The notes: generated by a model not told the origin, from the letters alone. Positions 14,890-28,400 are shown, counted from the stretch's first letter. The stretch: 40,688 nt of DNA from Bacteroides timonensis (GCF_000513195.1 NZ_CBVI010000075.1:1-40688), one strand, 5' to 3'. Made by a program: numbers and translations.

Positions 14890-15393
14890 ATGATAGGAAC
14901 TGCAATTGGAATAGGTGCCAGTTTGATTGGCGGAGTAATGGGAGCAAGCAAGGCGGCAAAAGCGGCCAATGCCCAACAGCAGATGCTTAACCAACAGCGT
15001 AATAAGAATGAGGCTTGGTATAACCGTAACTACTATCAGAACTACTTAGATAGTAAAGAGGCTCAGTCTGCTATAAAGAGAGTGGAAGATACATTGCGTC
15101 GTAGAAATCAAGAAGCACAAGCAACTGCCGCTGTTACAGGAGGTACTCCGGAGGCTGTGCTTGCACAACAGGAAAATGACCAGAAGATGATGGGAGAAGT
15201 TGTTGGAAATCTTGCGACTCGTGGTGATGCTATAAAAAGGCAGGTCGATGCTCAGAAACAAGCTAATGATAATGCATTAATGCAGCAACAGATGGCTCAA
15301 CTGCAGGCAAACGAAGCGGGTGGTACGCAGTTATTGGGTAATAGTGGATCGTTAATTAGCTCAGCTCTGAGCCTGTTGGATAAGAAAGGGTAG
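14890..15393 (+). CDS. Putative internal virion / DNA-ejection protein, small
   Basis: The product has 167 residues. It opens with a glycine-rich hydrophobic stretch (MIGTAIGIGASLIGGVMGAS) that could insert in a membrane. A long Gln/Ala/Asn-rich, mostly helical part follows (AANAQQQMLNQQRNKNEAWYNRN and later QMAQLQANEAG) with no Cys. This composition is typical of podovirus internal proteins such as T7 gp14 and P22 gp7; the link is by features and gene order, not by a recognised domain. It is the first of three closely packed genes (next start 5 bp downstream) ending in the giant gene, matching the T7 gp14-gp15-gp16 order. A run of eight T followed by G precedes it at about 14863. Confidence 0.6.
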   Translation: MIGTAIGIGASLIGGVMGASKAAKAANAQQQMLNQQRNKNEAWYNRNYYQNYLDSKEAQSAIKRVEDTLRRRNQEAQATAAVTGGTPEAVLAQQENDQKMMGEVVGNLATRGDAIKRQVDAQKQANDNALMQQQMAQLQANEAGGTQLLGNSGSLISSALSLLDKKG

Positions 15394-15397
15394 ACGT

Positions 15398-16498
15398 ATG
15401 GCATTACTAGAATATCTTAATAAACCGGCTCTGGCTTCGATGGATGAAGTTGTAACTCCGGTAGTACCTGAAGGACATAAAGTTTCTGAAATAAGACCGG
15501 CTGGTCCTCATATACCGAAACCTGCCTCAATGGATGAGGTTATAGCACCTGCTCAACCTGTTGCTCATGTTGTATCTGAAATAAGACCTGCTACTCCTGA
15601 ACAGCCCAATTATGCGGATGCGATTGGCCAGAAAGGTCTTTATGGCTTTTTCAAGGACTTCTACCGGAAGCCGGATCTTGAAAAAGAAGAGAAGATTACT
15701 CGACGGGAACGTGCTCTTTCTCTGTTGGGGGACATTGCAAATTTGGGTGGCCAAATGTTCGCTTCTTCAAAAGGTGCCCGGCAATTCGCTCCGATAAATT
15801 CGCAGGTACCTAAGTATAACGAACGGTTACAACGTCTTCGGGATGCTAAACGCGCGAATGATGCTGACTTTCAAAATAAGTCTCTCTCTGCCATTTTTAA
15901 AGACTATGAGAATAAACATGCAGACGATTTGTATGAACGCAAACAAGAGGCGGCAAAGGCAGCTACAGAGTTGAAATATAACCGTGATTTGACCTTAAAA
16001 CAGATAGACCAGGCATTCCAAATAGGAATGTTGGATGCTAAAGGGAAACAGGCCTTACAGCAGCAAGCAATAAAGGCTAAGGATGCGAAAGAACTTGCTG
16101 CACTCAACCATAAGTATAGATTAAACGAGATTGAAACAAAAGAAAATAGCAATAATTCCAAGATTGTGGATAGTGTTATTGGAGGTGATGGTAATGTCTA
16201 TACTCGTAATACAAGACTTACTCCAAATGAAGCCCAACAAATTGTGCTCGGATCTGGAATGGGAGAGGACGACTTGACTCCGTTCCTTTCTCATGAAAGG
16301 GACAATATGGGAAATATCACAAAGACTAAGACTGATTGGCAAGCTGCTGCCGCTTATGCATTGCAGAACGGTATGATACCAGCCGAAGAACTGAAAAGTA
16401 GAGGGTTTAAGTTAGGAGGGGCAACAGATAAGAAAGAAGTTGCTCCGTGGATTAGTAACAATCAATCATCCAATAATAAAGCACCATGGCTGAAGTAA
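15398..16498 (+). CDS. Putative internal virion protein with N-terminal repeat
   Basis: The product has 366 residues. Residues 12-72 contain two copies of a 30-residue unit of form ASMDEVxxPxxPxxHxVSEIRPAxP. A conserved-looking part follows (YGFFKDFYRKPDLEKEEKI, ALSLLGDIANLGGQMFASSKG), then a long Ala/Lys/Gln helical region (160-270) and a globular C-terminal part with NGMIPAEELKSRGFKLGG. No enzyme motif is visible. It lies 4 bp after the 167-residue gene, and its last 13 bp overlap the start of the giant gene, so translation is coupled. By position it corresponds to a T7 gp15-like core protein; this is inference from gene order and composition. Confidence 0.6.
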   Translation: MALLEYLNKPALASMDEVVTPVVPEGHKVSEIRPAGPHIPKPASMDEVIAPAQPVAHVVSEIRPATPEQPNYADAIGQKGLYGFFKDFYRKPDLEKEEKITRRERALSLLGDIANLGGQMFASSKGARQFAPINSQVPKYNERLQRLRDAKRANDADFQNKSLSAIFKDYENKHADDLYERKQEAAKAATELKYNRDLTLKQIDQAFQIGMLDAKGKQALQQQAIKAKDAKELAALNHKYRLNEIETKENSNNSKIVDSVIGGDGNVYTRNTRLTPNEAQQIVLGSGMGEDDLTPFLSHERDNMGNITKTKTDWQAAAAYALQNGMIPAEELKSRGFKLGGATDKKEVAPWISNNQSSNNKAPWLK

Positions 16499-19400
16499 AC
16501 ATGAATGAAAATCGTAAGTGGCTTTATGATGTACTTACGAACAAAGGCGTTCAAATGGGCGCCTATGAGGAATTTGATAAAAATGTAGATGCAAATAAAG
16601 ACTGGTTGTATAATACTGCAAAAAGTAAAGGTGTAGATATTGGGGATTATGATGCTTTTGACAAAGCTATGAGTAATAGTCAGATACCAGCTGTTACTGT
16701 TCCTCATCCAGGACAACAACAATTGCAACAGCCACAACCACGTCCGAAATCTCCATACGTTGAGGGTAAAGGTGAGGATACAATGATATTTGGTGTGCCT
16801 TATGCAGATTATCAACAGATGACTCCGGAAGAACAATCGAAACAATACAGTGCCGCAATAGAGAAAAGGAAGAATGATGAAAAAGATTTCTTCTCGAATT
16901 ATATCAGTGGTCAGTTGGGTGAGATTGATAGTGAATTGAACAAAGAGAGAGAGCCGGTACCTATGCCTGCCGGTTCCGCTTTCATACCTTCTTCTGCCGT
17001 TGGTGCCGCACAAAGGTTTGGTAATGGTGATACCAAAGAGACGCAGGATCGTTATACATCGCTCCATGCAGCAAAGAACTTACTTGATGATGCTAATAAG
17101 CTTGTAGAAGAGGCAAAGAAAGGCGATACGGGCTTTTTCTCTTCACTTGGTAGAGGTTTCAAAGATAAGTTTATGGATACAGACAACTGGACCATGGGAC
17201 TTACAGATACGGTATATTCCGGTTTGCTCAGAAAGGCGATTGAGAAAGAAGAGAGTGGAGAAGAACTTTCCCCGGAAGAATCGAAGTTACTTGATGCTGC
17301 GGCTGTAAACATGGCTACACAGGCTTACTTCTCTTCTGATATGAGTAGAGGTTATAAAGCTGGTAGTACGACGGCTCAAAGTATTCCTTTCATGCTGGAA
17401 TTTGCTGTTAATCCAGTTTCTTCTTCCGGCAATGCATTAGCAAAAGGTTTGCTGAAACATGGTTTGAAACGCTTTGGCCGTGTAGCAACAAGTAATGCGG
17501 CAAAGGTTGCGGGCCGATTGGTTGGTGATGCCGCAGCCGCTGCCGGGATGACAGCTACTTCAAGTATAGGTCGCGTAGCTTCTGGAACCAACGAACGGAT
17601 GATTGGTGATGTTCAAGCGACAGTAGAAGATGGTGAGATTAAGTATGCAGGCCGTGAGAATGGCATGGAGGTGGGCGAGGCCTTGGGTAAATCAGCTGTC
17701 TCTAATTTCCTCGAAAATCAGTCGGAAATGGTCTTTAATGCGTTCGCTGGTGGTGGCAAGTTGGCGAAAGAAGCATTGAGCAAGTTTATTCCTGACTTTT
17801 CTAAGCTTTCCAATAGCGAGATTGTGCAGTTCATCAGCAAGATAAAGAATAATCCTACTATCAAAAACGTTGCTGAACGTACACAGTTTCATGGGCTGTT
17901 AGGAGAATATGCCGAAGAGGTATACAACAACTTTGCCAACATTCCACTGGGAGAGATGACTGTTGAACAAGCTACAGATTTAGACAACAACATTGATACA
18001 TTTCTGGGACTTGCACCGACGTCTGCTGCCTTTGGTCTGCTAGGACTTGGGGGAATGGCACGTGAGAAATATACTACTCAGAGGAACTTACACAGGTTTA
18101 AAGAAGGGCTGAATGAGGAAGACCAAGCTTTATTTGATGAATTGCAGCAAGTAATAAATGCCGGTGACAAAGAAACGACTAAAGCATTTATCAAAAGGAC
18201 GCTCGCAGATGAAAAACTAACTCAAGAAGAAAAGAAAGAACGTGTCTTTGCTGTTCAGGATATGCAGGAAGAAAGGGTACTTGAAGATGTGCAGAATGAA
18301 GATGTGTCTGCTGGCGTTACTTCCGAAGATATTGAAGCAAATAAGATTGATATTTACCGTAATTTTAAACGAGCTGAGAGAAAAGTAAACAGTCTCTTGC
18401 CTGAGGAAATTGTTTCTCAGTTGGATGCTGTTTCAGACCTTGGGCAGTTTGCATCGACCAATAACCTGAATGAACAACAGGTTTCGGCTCTGGCAGATTA
18501 TCTTCCGGTAAAGGAGATATTCTCGCAGTACGTCGATCATACCAACAAAAGAAAGGAAGAGGCAAAGATGCAGGCCCGCGAACAGGCAATGGCCGACATC
18601 GAAAAGATTAGTAATCCGGAAACAGGTTTTGTTGTTCAGGCGAAACATAAGTTTGCCGATAATCCAGTTTATCTTGTAGGTGGTAATCTGTCATTTGGTG
18701 AGGATGGCTTTCTGGATCGGGACAATTCAAGCGAGACTATTTATTATGTCGATGAAACCGGTGAGCGAAAGATGGCCCAGGCTGAGGACTTTGATAGCGT
18801 TCTGTCCGAGGTCCCTATTGATGATATGATTGTTCAGGCTGAGATTAATGCTGAACAAGATTTCGTCACTAATGAGGAAGAAAGCCTCCGTTCTCCTGAT
18901 ATTCCTGCACCTGTTCGTGGAGAAACTGTTATGATGGATGGTAGTCGCTATCTAATAGAGGGTAATAATATGGCTGATCCTGGTTTAAGCGTAATGGCGA
19001 TTAAGTTGAATGCCGCCGGGAAAATAGAAGTGCCTCCTGGATTGGGCGCGCGGACATCTATTTCTCCCGATGAATACTATGCAGCCAAAGAAGCCGAACT
19101 GTGGCCAGATGAAAATCGAGTGACAGAAGTAGAGGATGCAGAAAGTGATATCCCTCAACAGAAAAAAATCCTTCCTGACGGTAGATTCGCTGTGCAAACG
19201 GGTACGGATGGAAGTGAAACCTCTTATGACATATTGGACAGAAACGGAAATGTGGTAGATAGCGATATCATGCCATCCATTGATTATTCTGCTTTAGCCG
19301 ATTACGTAATGGAGGAAGAGTCTGTTTTGCCGAATGATGGTATTCAGGGTACAGAAGATGAGCCACAAGGCTTGGAAGAAGGTACTGTCTCGCAGGAAGA

Positions 19401-22400
19401 ACAACTGCAGGATGAAGCGGAACAGCAGGAAGAGCCGGAGAGCGCACTATCCCGTATTCCTCTCAATGAAGCGCAAGAACCCGACTTCGAGTCTGCAACT
19501 ATGGAAGATACCGGTGCTGCCCTTCTGGAAATGAACGACGGGGATGTAGATGAAGCAAAGGACACGGCTGTGCAGATGGTTTCTTTCTACGATGGTGAGT
19601 TGAAGAAAGCCGAGAAAATGAAAACCTATGCATCCAATCCGATGCAGATACAGAAGCTGAAAGCTGAAAGGCGTGCGAAGATAGATGAGGTTAATGCCAA
19701 GAGAGGGTACTGGCAATCTGTTGCAGATGTCATAGAGCAAGGACGCAAGAAAGCCACCCTTATTGATGAGGCCGCAGTGCAGGTGCAGAAGAACGAGGAA
19801 CGTCTTGCATCCATGGCCCCGGAAGAACAGTTGGCTGCACAACAGAAAGTACAGGAGAAGATTGATAAAGGTGCTTATTCGAAGCCGAAATCATCTTCTT
19901 CCGTACGTTATATAAAAGAAGATGGGCAGCTTGGCGAAGCTGTTACTCCGCAGGAATATGTGTTGCGTGAGATTGCAACCGGACGCATACGGTTCAAGTG
20001 GGGGGATAAAGGAACTACGCATGGGCTTGCCTCCCACACCGGACTTTCCGGGTCGGAGAGTGAACGAAGAAGTCGCGTCTGGGCATTCGCAGCCGATGGG
20101 ATGACTCCCGAAGAGGCTTCGGAGGTGATGTTTGATAATATGCCGGACTATGTGAAGAAGGGTGTAGAGCAGACAGACGTATTCAATATGGTTCTTGACG
20201 CGTTCCAGTCGCACAAAGGACCAAAGGCTATGTTCGATGAGGCAAAACGCTTGCATGGTTCTGATGTGGAAGAAGAGCAACCGGGATACGATAAAGAGAT
20301 GGAACGCCAACGTATGGAATGGGAGGCAGAACAGAATTATATGAATGTGGAGGATTATCAGGCATATCAGGAAACAATAGATCTTTATTCAGAAGAACAG
20401 TATGACATGATGCTTGATAATGATTTAATGAGTATATTTGCGGAAAAATACATGGCCGAGATGGAGGAACGGGCAGCGAAAGAAAAAGCTGTGACTTCCT
20501 CTGTAGAAGCCGACAAAGAACAACAAGGATATGAACGAAGCGGAAGCAACAATGATGTTCGGCAAGGAGTACCTGAAGGAGAAAAACTTCCAGGAAGAAA
20601 TACGGAAGGCGATACGATATTGCCTGAAGAACCAACTGTTGAGTCAGGAGGACGTGGACCGGGCGAGGGAAGCCGGACGGACAGCTATGATCAAGGTGAG
20701 CAACAAGGCGTTGGCGAACTATATCCGGGCATTGTACTTGGAGAGCAAAAAACAAGCCTAAGCGAAGATCCGAATAGCGGAGTTGTCTCCAATGAGTCAT
20801 TAGAAAACATAGATAAGCATGGGTTATTAAATGCAGAACAACCCACAGCGAGTGATTTGTCTGTTGCAGAACCATCTTCCTTGCCTCAGGAAAATGGTAG
20901 CGATGCTTTGAACTATGAGGATAATTCTGCACCTTTGCAAGGTGACAATCAAAAATATCACGAAAATGGCGAAGTTTCTGAATCAATTCCACAAGGAGAG
21001 CACGGAACGTTGTCTGAAATATCTGGCGAACAGGAAGAATCGATTTATCAATTACGACGAAGAATTGAAGAGGCATCAAGAGATGCATCGGAAAGCGAAG
21101 GAAGCAGAGGCAACCAGCAAAAAATAAAACCTATCGGAGTAGGATCATTTGGCGCTATTTATAATCAATCTAACAAAGAAGCGGCAACGCCTATTGACAA
21201 GAAGACAGACACTGGTGAAAATCAAATTGATCTGCAGAGTGACACGGCTCTACTGCAAGATGTGGGTTCTTCTTCTGTTGACAGAGATAGCGAACTGTCC
21301 GTAAATAAGCAAAAAAATCCTCGGTTTACTGCACCTCAACCTGAGGCTGGTGAAGATCTAATTGATTACGCCAGCAGAATATCAGAAGCTAAACGTTTAT
21401 TTGATGCTGAACAGGAAGTAGATACTACCCCTACTGAGGCACAGAAATCAGCTGGCAATTATAAGAAGGGACATATCAATATTGGTGGATACGATATTAC
21501 TATAGAAAATCCTAAAGGCAGTGAACGTTCGGGGGTAGATGCTAATGGACAGCCATGGAGTGTCACAATGAATAATAGCTATGGTTACATTCGCGGAACA
21601 GAAGGGGTAGACGGTGATCATATTGATGTGTTCTTATCGGACAATCCGGCTGATGGTAAGGTGTATGTCATTGACCAAATAAATGAAGACGGTTCTTTTG
21701 ATGAACACAAAGTGATGTATGGTTTCCCTTCAGCAGAAACTGCACGTGCTGCTTATCTTGCAAATTACTCTTCTGGTTGGAAAGGTTTGGGTACTATTAC
21801 AGAAGTTTCGAAGGATGAATTTAAGAAGTGGATTAAATCTTCTCATCGTAAAACTAAACCGTTTGTAGATTATAAGAGTGTAAAGACGGATTTCCTCTCA
21901 CCGCAGGAAAATAGCAGTGAAACAACTGTAAATTTACCAAAAAGCAAGTCTGATACTAAAAACAAGAAACGAGCTGCCGATATTAAACGAGCACGTTATG
22001 AATTAATGGATGCTAAGCGGGAGCTTTCGGTTGCCCAAGCGACAAATTCAGGCTACATTCCAGAGGAGGTTGAAGAAAAGAAGAAAAGAGTGGAAGAGGC
22101 AGAGAATGAACTAAAGAAGCTAGCTGGCATAAAGAACGAGGATAAGAGTGTGTTTTCTGCCACTTCATCCTCAAAATCAGAATTCGCCCTTGAAATTCCT
22201 GCAATGACAGAAGAAGAATACATTGCATCGAAAGGATATGGCTTTTCGGGTATTGGTGATGTAGCTCTTCATAAAGGAAAGCAAAGAACAAGTAAGCAAC
22301 AAGACAAGGCTGTAAAATCCCAAGCAAAAAAGGATAAAGACTATACAGATCGCCGTGAGGTGTTGCGCAAAGAGTATCGAGATAAACTCAGCAAAGGCGA

Positions 22401-25400
22401 ATTACGAGAACCGAACACAATAGAAAGATTGCTGAAAACTGCTAATGGGAATCCAGATAACGAAGGTACACATGCGGCTAGACGTGCATTGCAAAAACGT
22501 GGAATAGATTGGCAGGAAAACAGTATCCGTTTTCGTGAAATGGATGACAGTGATATAACCTCTTTTGCTCAAAAACATAATCTTAATGAAGATGATGTGA
22601 GGAAATATGAACAGTCTATGAACATTGGTAATTTGGGTGGTGCCAGCTATGCTTTTAAAAATATAAAGAGAAATATACGCCTTTTGAATTCTGATTTGTC
22701 TTTAGGTGAATTTGTAAAAACGTTTGCTCCTGTCGAGAAGGAACTATATGAAAAGTTTGGAAATGTAGATGCCCTGCGTGATGAATATGTGCAACGGGAA
22801 ATGGAGAATCGCAATGTTATGGAAGCTGCCCGTAAGCGTGCAGAAGAAGTAGCAGAAGCAGAAAGAAAACGTCTAGAGAAATTTGAGCTGATGACGGACG
22901 AAGAAATGGACGCATCTTATTTCAATGCGTTAGAGGAAAATAGCGAATCTCGTATGCGTGACATAGTGAATGAGGCTGCACGCCGGAAAGGATATGTATC
23001 AGCGGATGAATTTAGAATGGCGCATCGCGCACCATCGTACGATGAAGAAGGCATTGACAAGAATATGGTTGATATTGCTGTAAATAAAGACCAAATACGT
23101 GAGTCTTTAGACGAGTTGCTCCATATGAACCGGGATAAATATAGAGATGAAAGTGCGTCCGCTATTAATGAAGCATTATCCGCTATCGATGAAGGGAAAC
23201 GTCCTATGGTAACTATTTATCGTGCCGTTCCTAAATCATTAAAAGAAGGTAAGGTGAGAAACGGTGATTGGGTTTCATTGTCTGAGTCTTACGTAAAAGT
23301 ACATGGTGAACATGTATTGAATGGTAATTATAGGATAATGAGAGAGAAAGTTTCTGCTGAAAATCTTTATTGGGACGGGAATGACATCAACGAATGGGGT
23401 TATGATGATCGTAGTGATTACCACTATAAGGACACAAAAAACAACCGTAAATTAAGTGATTTGATAACCAGGGATGATAGTGGGAATATCATTCCTCCTT
23501 CTAAGCGTTTCAATACTAGGAAAGCAGATACTCGATTTAGAGAAAAAGACTTTTACTCCAAAGAGGAACAATCTATAATTGACAAAGCAAAGGAAGATGG
23601 TTCTTACATGAAAGCGCCCAATGGAAAGAAAACAAGTCTTTCGGATAAACAATGGGTACAAGTGAGGACTAAAGCATTCAAAAATTGGTTTGGAGACTGG
23701 GAAAACAGTCCCAAGGATGCTTCTAAAGTGGTGGATAAGAATGGTGAGCCTTTGGTGGTTTATCATGGTACGCTTTCCAAAAGTATAGAACGGTTCAGAA
23801 AGGATATGATTGGGAGTCGATATTCTTACGATGAATCGGGATTCTTTTTTACGGATAAAGAGAGTATTGCCAAGGACTATTCCACTTCAGAATTTGATTT
23901 TGCAGTTAAGGGAGACATAATTCCTGTATTTTTGAATATAAGAAAGCCGATAATGGCTGACAATAGATGGGCTGTAAAGAATGGTTTGGGGAATGCCTTA
24001 AAAAACATGGATTCTATTGAGTTTTGGGATAATTACCAGTCTTTTATGCTTGATGAGATTGAGGATAAAAAAACTGATGGAGCAATTATCAATGATGGTT
24101 CTTCTAAAATGGTTGTAGTTTTTGAGCCTAATCAGATAAAATCTGCAACAGAGAATATAGGAAGTTTTTCTTCCTATAATGATGCTATCCGTTTACGTGA
24201 GAACAGTGAAGACCCACATGAAATAAATACGGTGAAAGTCTTAGCTGCCATTACTAAACTGTCTGATGTGCTGCATACTCCCATTCACATGCTCCGTACA
24301 GTGGAAGAACTTCCCGACGGAGTTGCTAAGCGTGCTATTGAAAGAGGAAGGAATATAAAAGCGTGGTACGATACAAATACAGGTGAAGTATCTGTGTATA
24401 TTCCGAATATAAATAATGTTGCCGATGCAGTGACGTCCGTCCTCCATGAAGTGGTAGGGCACAAAGGACTGCGTGATTTGTTCGGTAAAGAGAAATTTGA
24501 TGGCATGATGGAGAAACTGTACGCACAACTGCCGGATGATGTCAGAAAAAAGGTTCATGATGTTGCAGAGAATAAATATAAAGGAAATATTGCTGTGGCT
24601 ATGGACGAATATTTGGCAGAGCAGGCAGAAAAGGATGAGATACCTTCATGGTGGAACCGGATTGTTTCCGCCGTGCGTGACTTTCTCCGTGAAATAGGAA
24701 TTGATGTGAAGTTGACCGGCAATGATTTGAAATATTTATTGTGGAAATCAAAGAACCGTCTGATGAACACTGATGATGGTATTGCTGTCATCAATAAAAT
24801 TGCAGCTGATGAGAGCATGAAGGAAAGGTTCCATATCGGTGAGTATTCCCGTACTCCGGCACAAGAGAAAGCGGATTATGACAGGGCAACCAAGGTTGTG
24901 AGTGATTTTGCGAAGAGCCATACCGGGGCAGCTAATGCATTGGTTGTCCGCTCAAGAGAAATGTTGCGTGAGCAATTGGAAGCTATAGGTATGTCGGATG
25001 AGTCCATTGATGAAATAGAGGGTGCTTTCAATTCAGGAGAAGTGGTCGCTGTATATAATGAAGAAGCAGGAAGAGTGATTATTTCTAATAACGGTGCATC
25101 CGATAAGGAATTAAAAGCCTATCTTTGGCATGAGAATACTCATAGGGCAATACGGGAAATATTTGGAAATAAAGCAGAGGAAGTAATTGAACCTATTTAC
25201 GAATGGCTATCTGCAAAAAAACCAAAAGGCTGTGAGATTGTAAGAAACAAATATTCCGAAAGGAACGATGCCGCTCAAAAGGAAGAGTGTATCGTAAAAT
25301 TCGTGGAGGATAAAATAAAAAAGTCAGGAGAAGCAACTTTTCAGCAGGAACTGGAAAACGCTTCTCCTATAATAAAAGAAGTATTTGAAGGTATATTTAA

Positions 25401-28400
25401 TTTTATAGCATATGGAACAACAGAAAGAACCAGAGAAGAAAGTAACAAACTTTTGGGACGAACCTTGGGAACCGGATATGAGTTGGAAGTGCGGAACTCC
25501 GGCAATGCAAGAGCTGGAGAAGAAAAGAAAGGGGCAGAAAGCGAAGGAGCAAGAAACGAAGCCGGAAGCGGAGAAAGACAAGAGTCAAACGACAAAGGAG
25601 TAAGATTCCGTGAAAGTGATAATTTTGCCAATGAGCAAATAAAAGAGCTGAATTCCCGTATTGCATCTTTGGAGAAAAAAATAAGTAAATTTGAAAATCA
25701 AGAAGAGTTAAGGCGTTCCGTTACAGAATTCATTCGGGGGGAAATCGATTCGTCCTTGGTCGGTTATTTTGGCAAGCAGGATTTGAACTCCCTGCTTGTA
25801 CAAGCACAGAACGCAAAGAGTATAAAGTCATTGGAGAAGATTGTGATGAATGTCAAAAATGTGATAATGAACGCACAACGTCGCAAACTTCAACGTATGA
25901 TTGACAAGCTGCTTTCTCTTCAAGTACAGGATGTGAACGGAAAGAACATGTCCATAGCCAAAAATGTGGATGACAGTACCAGAAAGATATTCTCTTTTCT
26001 CCGTGGGAAAGTGTCCGACTTGGTTTTGTCCGGGTTTGAGGATGACATGAAGTATCTAAGACGTAGTGGCAGAGAGAAGCGGGAAGAAATTACCCGTTTG
26101 CATAGTTTACTTACTACTGCTAAGACGGAGAAGGAAAAGAATAATATTAATGAACAGATATCTTCTCTTGAAACGGAAGTTGAAGAAGGAAAGTCTCAAC
26201 TGAAGGACTTGCAGGCTGAAGCTGATGCGGTAAAAGAGCAAATACTTAATGCCGGTGACGTAGATATAGATGCGGAAATGAAACGCCTCGATGAAAAGAT
26301 GGATAATGCCGCTATGGGGAAGGATACCTGGACGCAAGGCGACACAGAGCGTATGGCTGCATTGAATATCCTTCAAGGAATATTCACTAACAGGAAGCAT
26401 GATGCCGGAATCGAAGGTATTGAGGTTGACAAGCAGAAACTTATCCTTAATAATTCAGACCTCTATAGAAAGCGTATAGGTAAAAACGAGACAGAACGCA
26501 AAAGGCTCACCGAACAAATCAACGAGAACCATCGCCGTATTGTGGCATACGACCGTCTTGTGAATGACATCCGTTCCACTCAGGTAAAACAGATGGAAAT
26601 GACTGTTGAAGAACTGAATGAACTTATTTCCAATGGGAGAAATAACTTGCTGAGACGTAAAGAGAAAGAGATGCAACGGAAGTGGGAACTGATAAGCGGT
26701 GCCATCCGTTCGGTGGAAGGGAAGCCGATAGATATATTCAAAAAGAACCAAAGCAAGGAACATTGGGCGAAGAAATTCTTTTCCGCTCCGATGGGCAGCT
26801 TTGAGTACATGTGCAAGCGTGTAAATACAAAGACACTGGGCAAGGACGGCTTTTTGTATAAGTGTTTCATTGCCGGAGACGAAGGAGTGCTGAAGGCTTA
26901 TGATACCTACGTATCAGGTATGAAGGAACTGAGAACCCGACTGGACGATAAGTGTGGAGAGGTGTTCGGGGAAAGTTTTGAAGCTGTTTCTTTGAAAAGT
27001 GATAAAGTGGTGGAAAAGTCGGGTGTTTATGTCACCCAGTCCGAAAACGAGCGTGGCAAAGGCTATGGGGTACGTTATGAGCTGCCGCTTACCAAAGGGC
27101 AGGCCATGTATATCTACCAAGTCTGGAAAATGAACGACGGACGTACTAAATTGGAATTGCAGGGATTCGATGAAGAGTCTGTCGCACAGATAGCGGACTT
27201 CATCGGGACGGAGTATGTGCTATTTGCCGACTGGGTGCAGGATGAACTTTTGAAAGATTTGCGGGAGAAGTACAATGCCAAATACCTTGAAATGTTCAAC
27301 ACCTCCTTGGCTGAGATTGAAAACTACATTCCTCTGAAGATACGTAAGGAAGCCGTAAGGCAAGAAGCCTCTTTGTCCGAAGACGGAAATAAGCGGAAAA
27401 CGCTGGAGGAAAAGGCTGGCAGCCTTATAAACCGCACGGTGAACACAAAGCCGGTTGACATTACCTACAGTGGATTTGATGTACTTTTAGAACATGGCAG
27501 CCAGATGGAAGAGTGGAATGCTTATGCAAGGGTGCGGAAGGACTTGGACTATATACTAAGCAGTATAATGTTTCGGAATCAGCTTAATGCCAATGTCAGG
27601 GGAAGTTATGAGAGCTTCTATGATGCGGCAGAGGTTGCTGCAAAAGCCAACCATCCGGATAGTGCCAAATATGGTGACGAAATTCTTGGGAAATTGTCAA
27701 AAGGAATTGTGGGAGGCAATATTGCATTCCGTTTGAATACGGCATTGAAGCAAGTTTTATCCGCTCCAGCATTCTTGGGGTATTCGCAGAGTCCATTGTA
27801 TATAGCACATTTGACAAAGAATGCGGTAAAACCATACGCTGACGTTCAATGGTGTATGAAGAATATCCCTTCCTTTTATGAACGAGTGAAAAGTGGAACT
27901 GCCGGAAATGAAAAGCTTGATGAAAAGAGCTTTTCAAGATGGATGGATAAGTATATAGAAATAGGTATGATACCGAACAAATTGGTCGATGCCATTACTT
28001 GTTCTATCGGTGCCAAATCCATCTTTGATTATAAGTTTGCGCAACTGAAAAAATCAGGTCTCAAGGAAGAGGAAGCACGCAACCAAGCTTTGGCAGAGGC
28101 TGATATCTATTATAATGCCACGCAGCAGTCATCTCATCCGGCTTTCATGTCGCCCATGCAGATGAGCCGCACGTTTACTGACCGCATGCTGACTACTTAT
28201 CAGAACTCAAATATCGGTTATGTACGCAAGCTAATGGCTGCTTTTTATGATTTGTCGCGAAGCTTGAAGTGGCAGGAACTAAAGAAAAACTATACTGAAA
28301 TATACATGAAGGAAGAAGGCTTGTCTGAACTGGAAGCAGAAAGTAAAGCATACCGCAGACTTTTGAATGAGAATAGGAAGAGCGTAGTTGAAATAGCTCT

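Noticed and set aside
16462..17067. A 201-codon minus-strand frame over the start of the giant gene
   Set aside because: It is antisense to two well-supported genes, with hydrophobic low-quality sequence and no promoter box in place.
19334..20104. Further +1-frame open stretches (19334-19534 and 19922-20104) in the giant gene
   Set aside because: Unlike the three kept candidates they are Arg/Lys/Ser or Gly/Pro-rich without a regular pattern, and the main frame there looks like normal protein.
20228..21088. A 286-codon open frame on the minus strand inside the giant gene
   Set aside because: It is antisense to the giant gene, His/Leu/Pro-rich with no fold-like pattern, and has no ribosome site; it is a shadow of the linker coding sequence.
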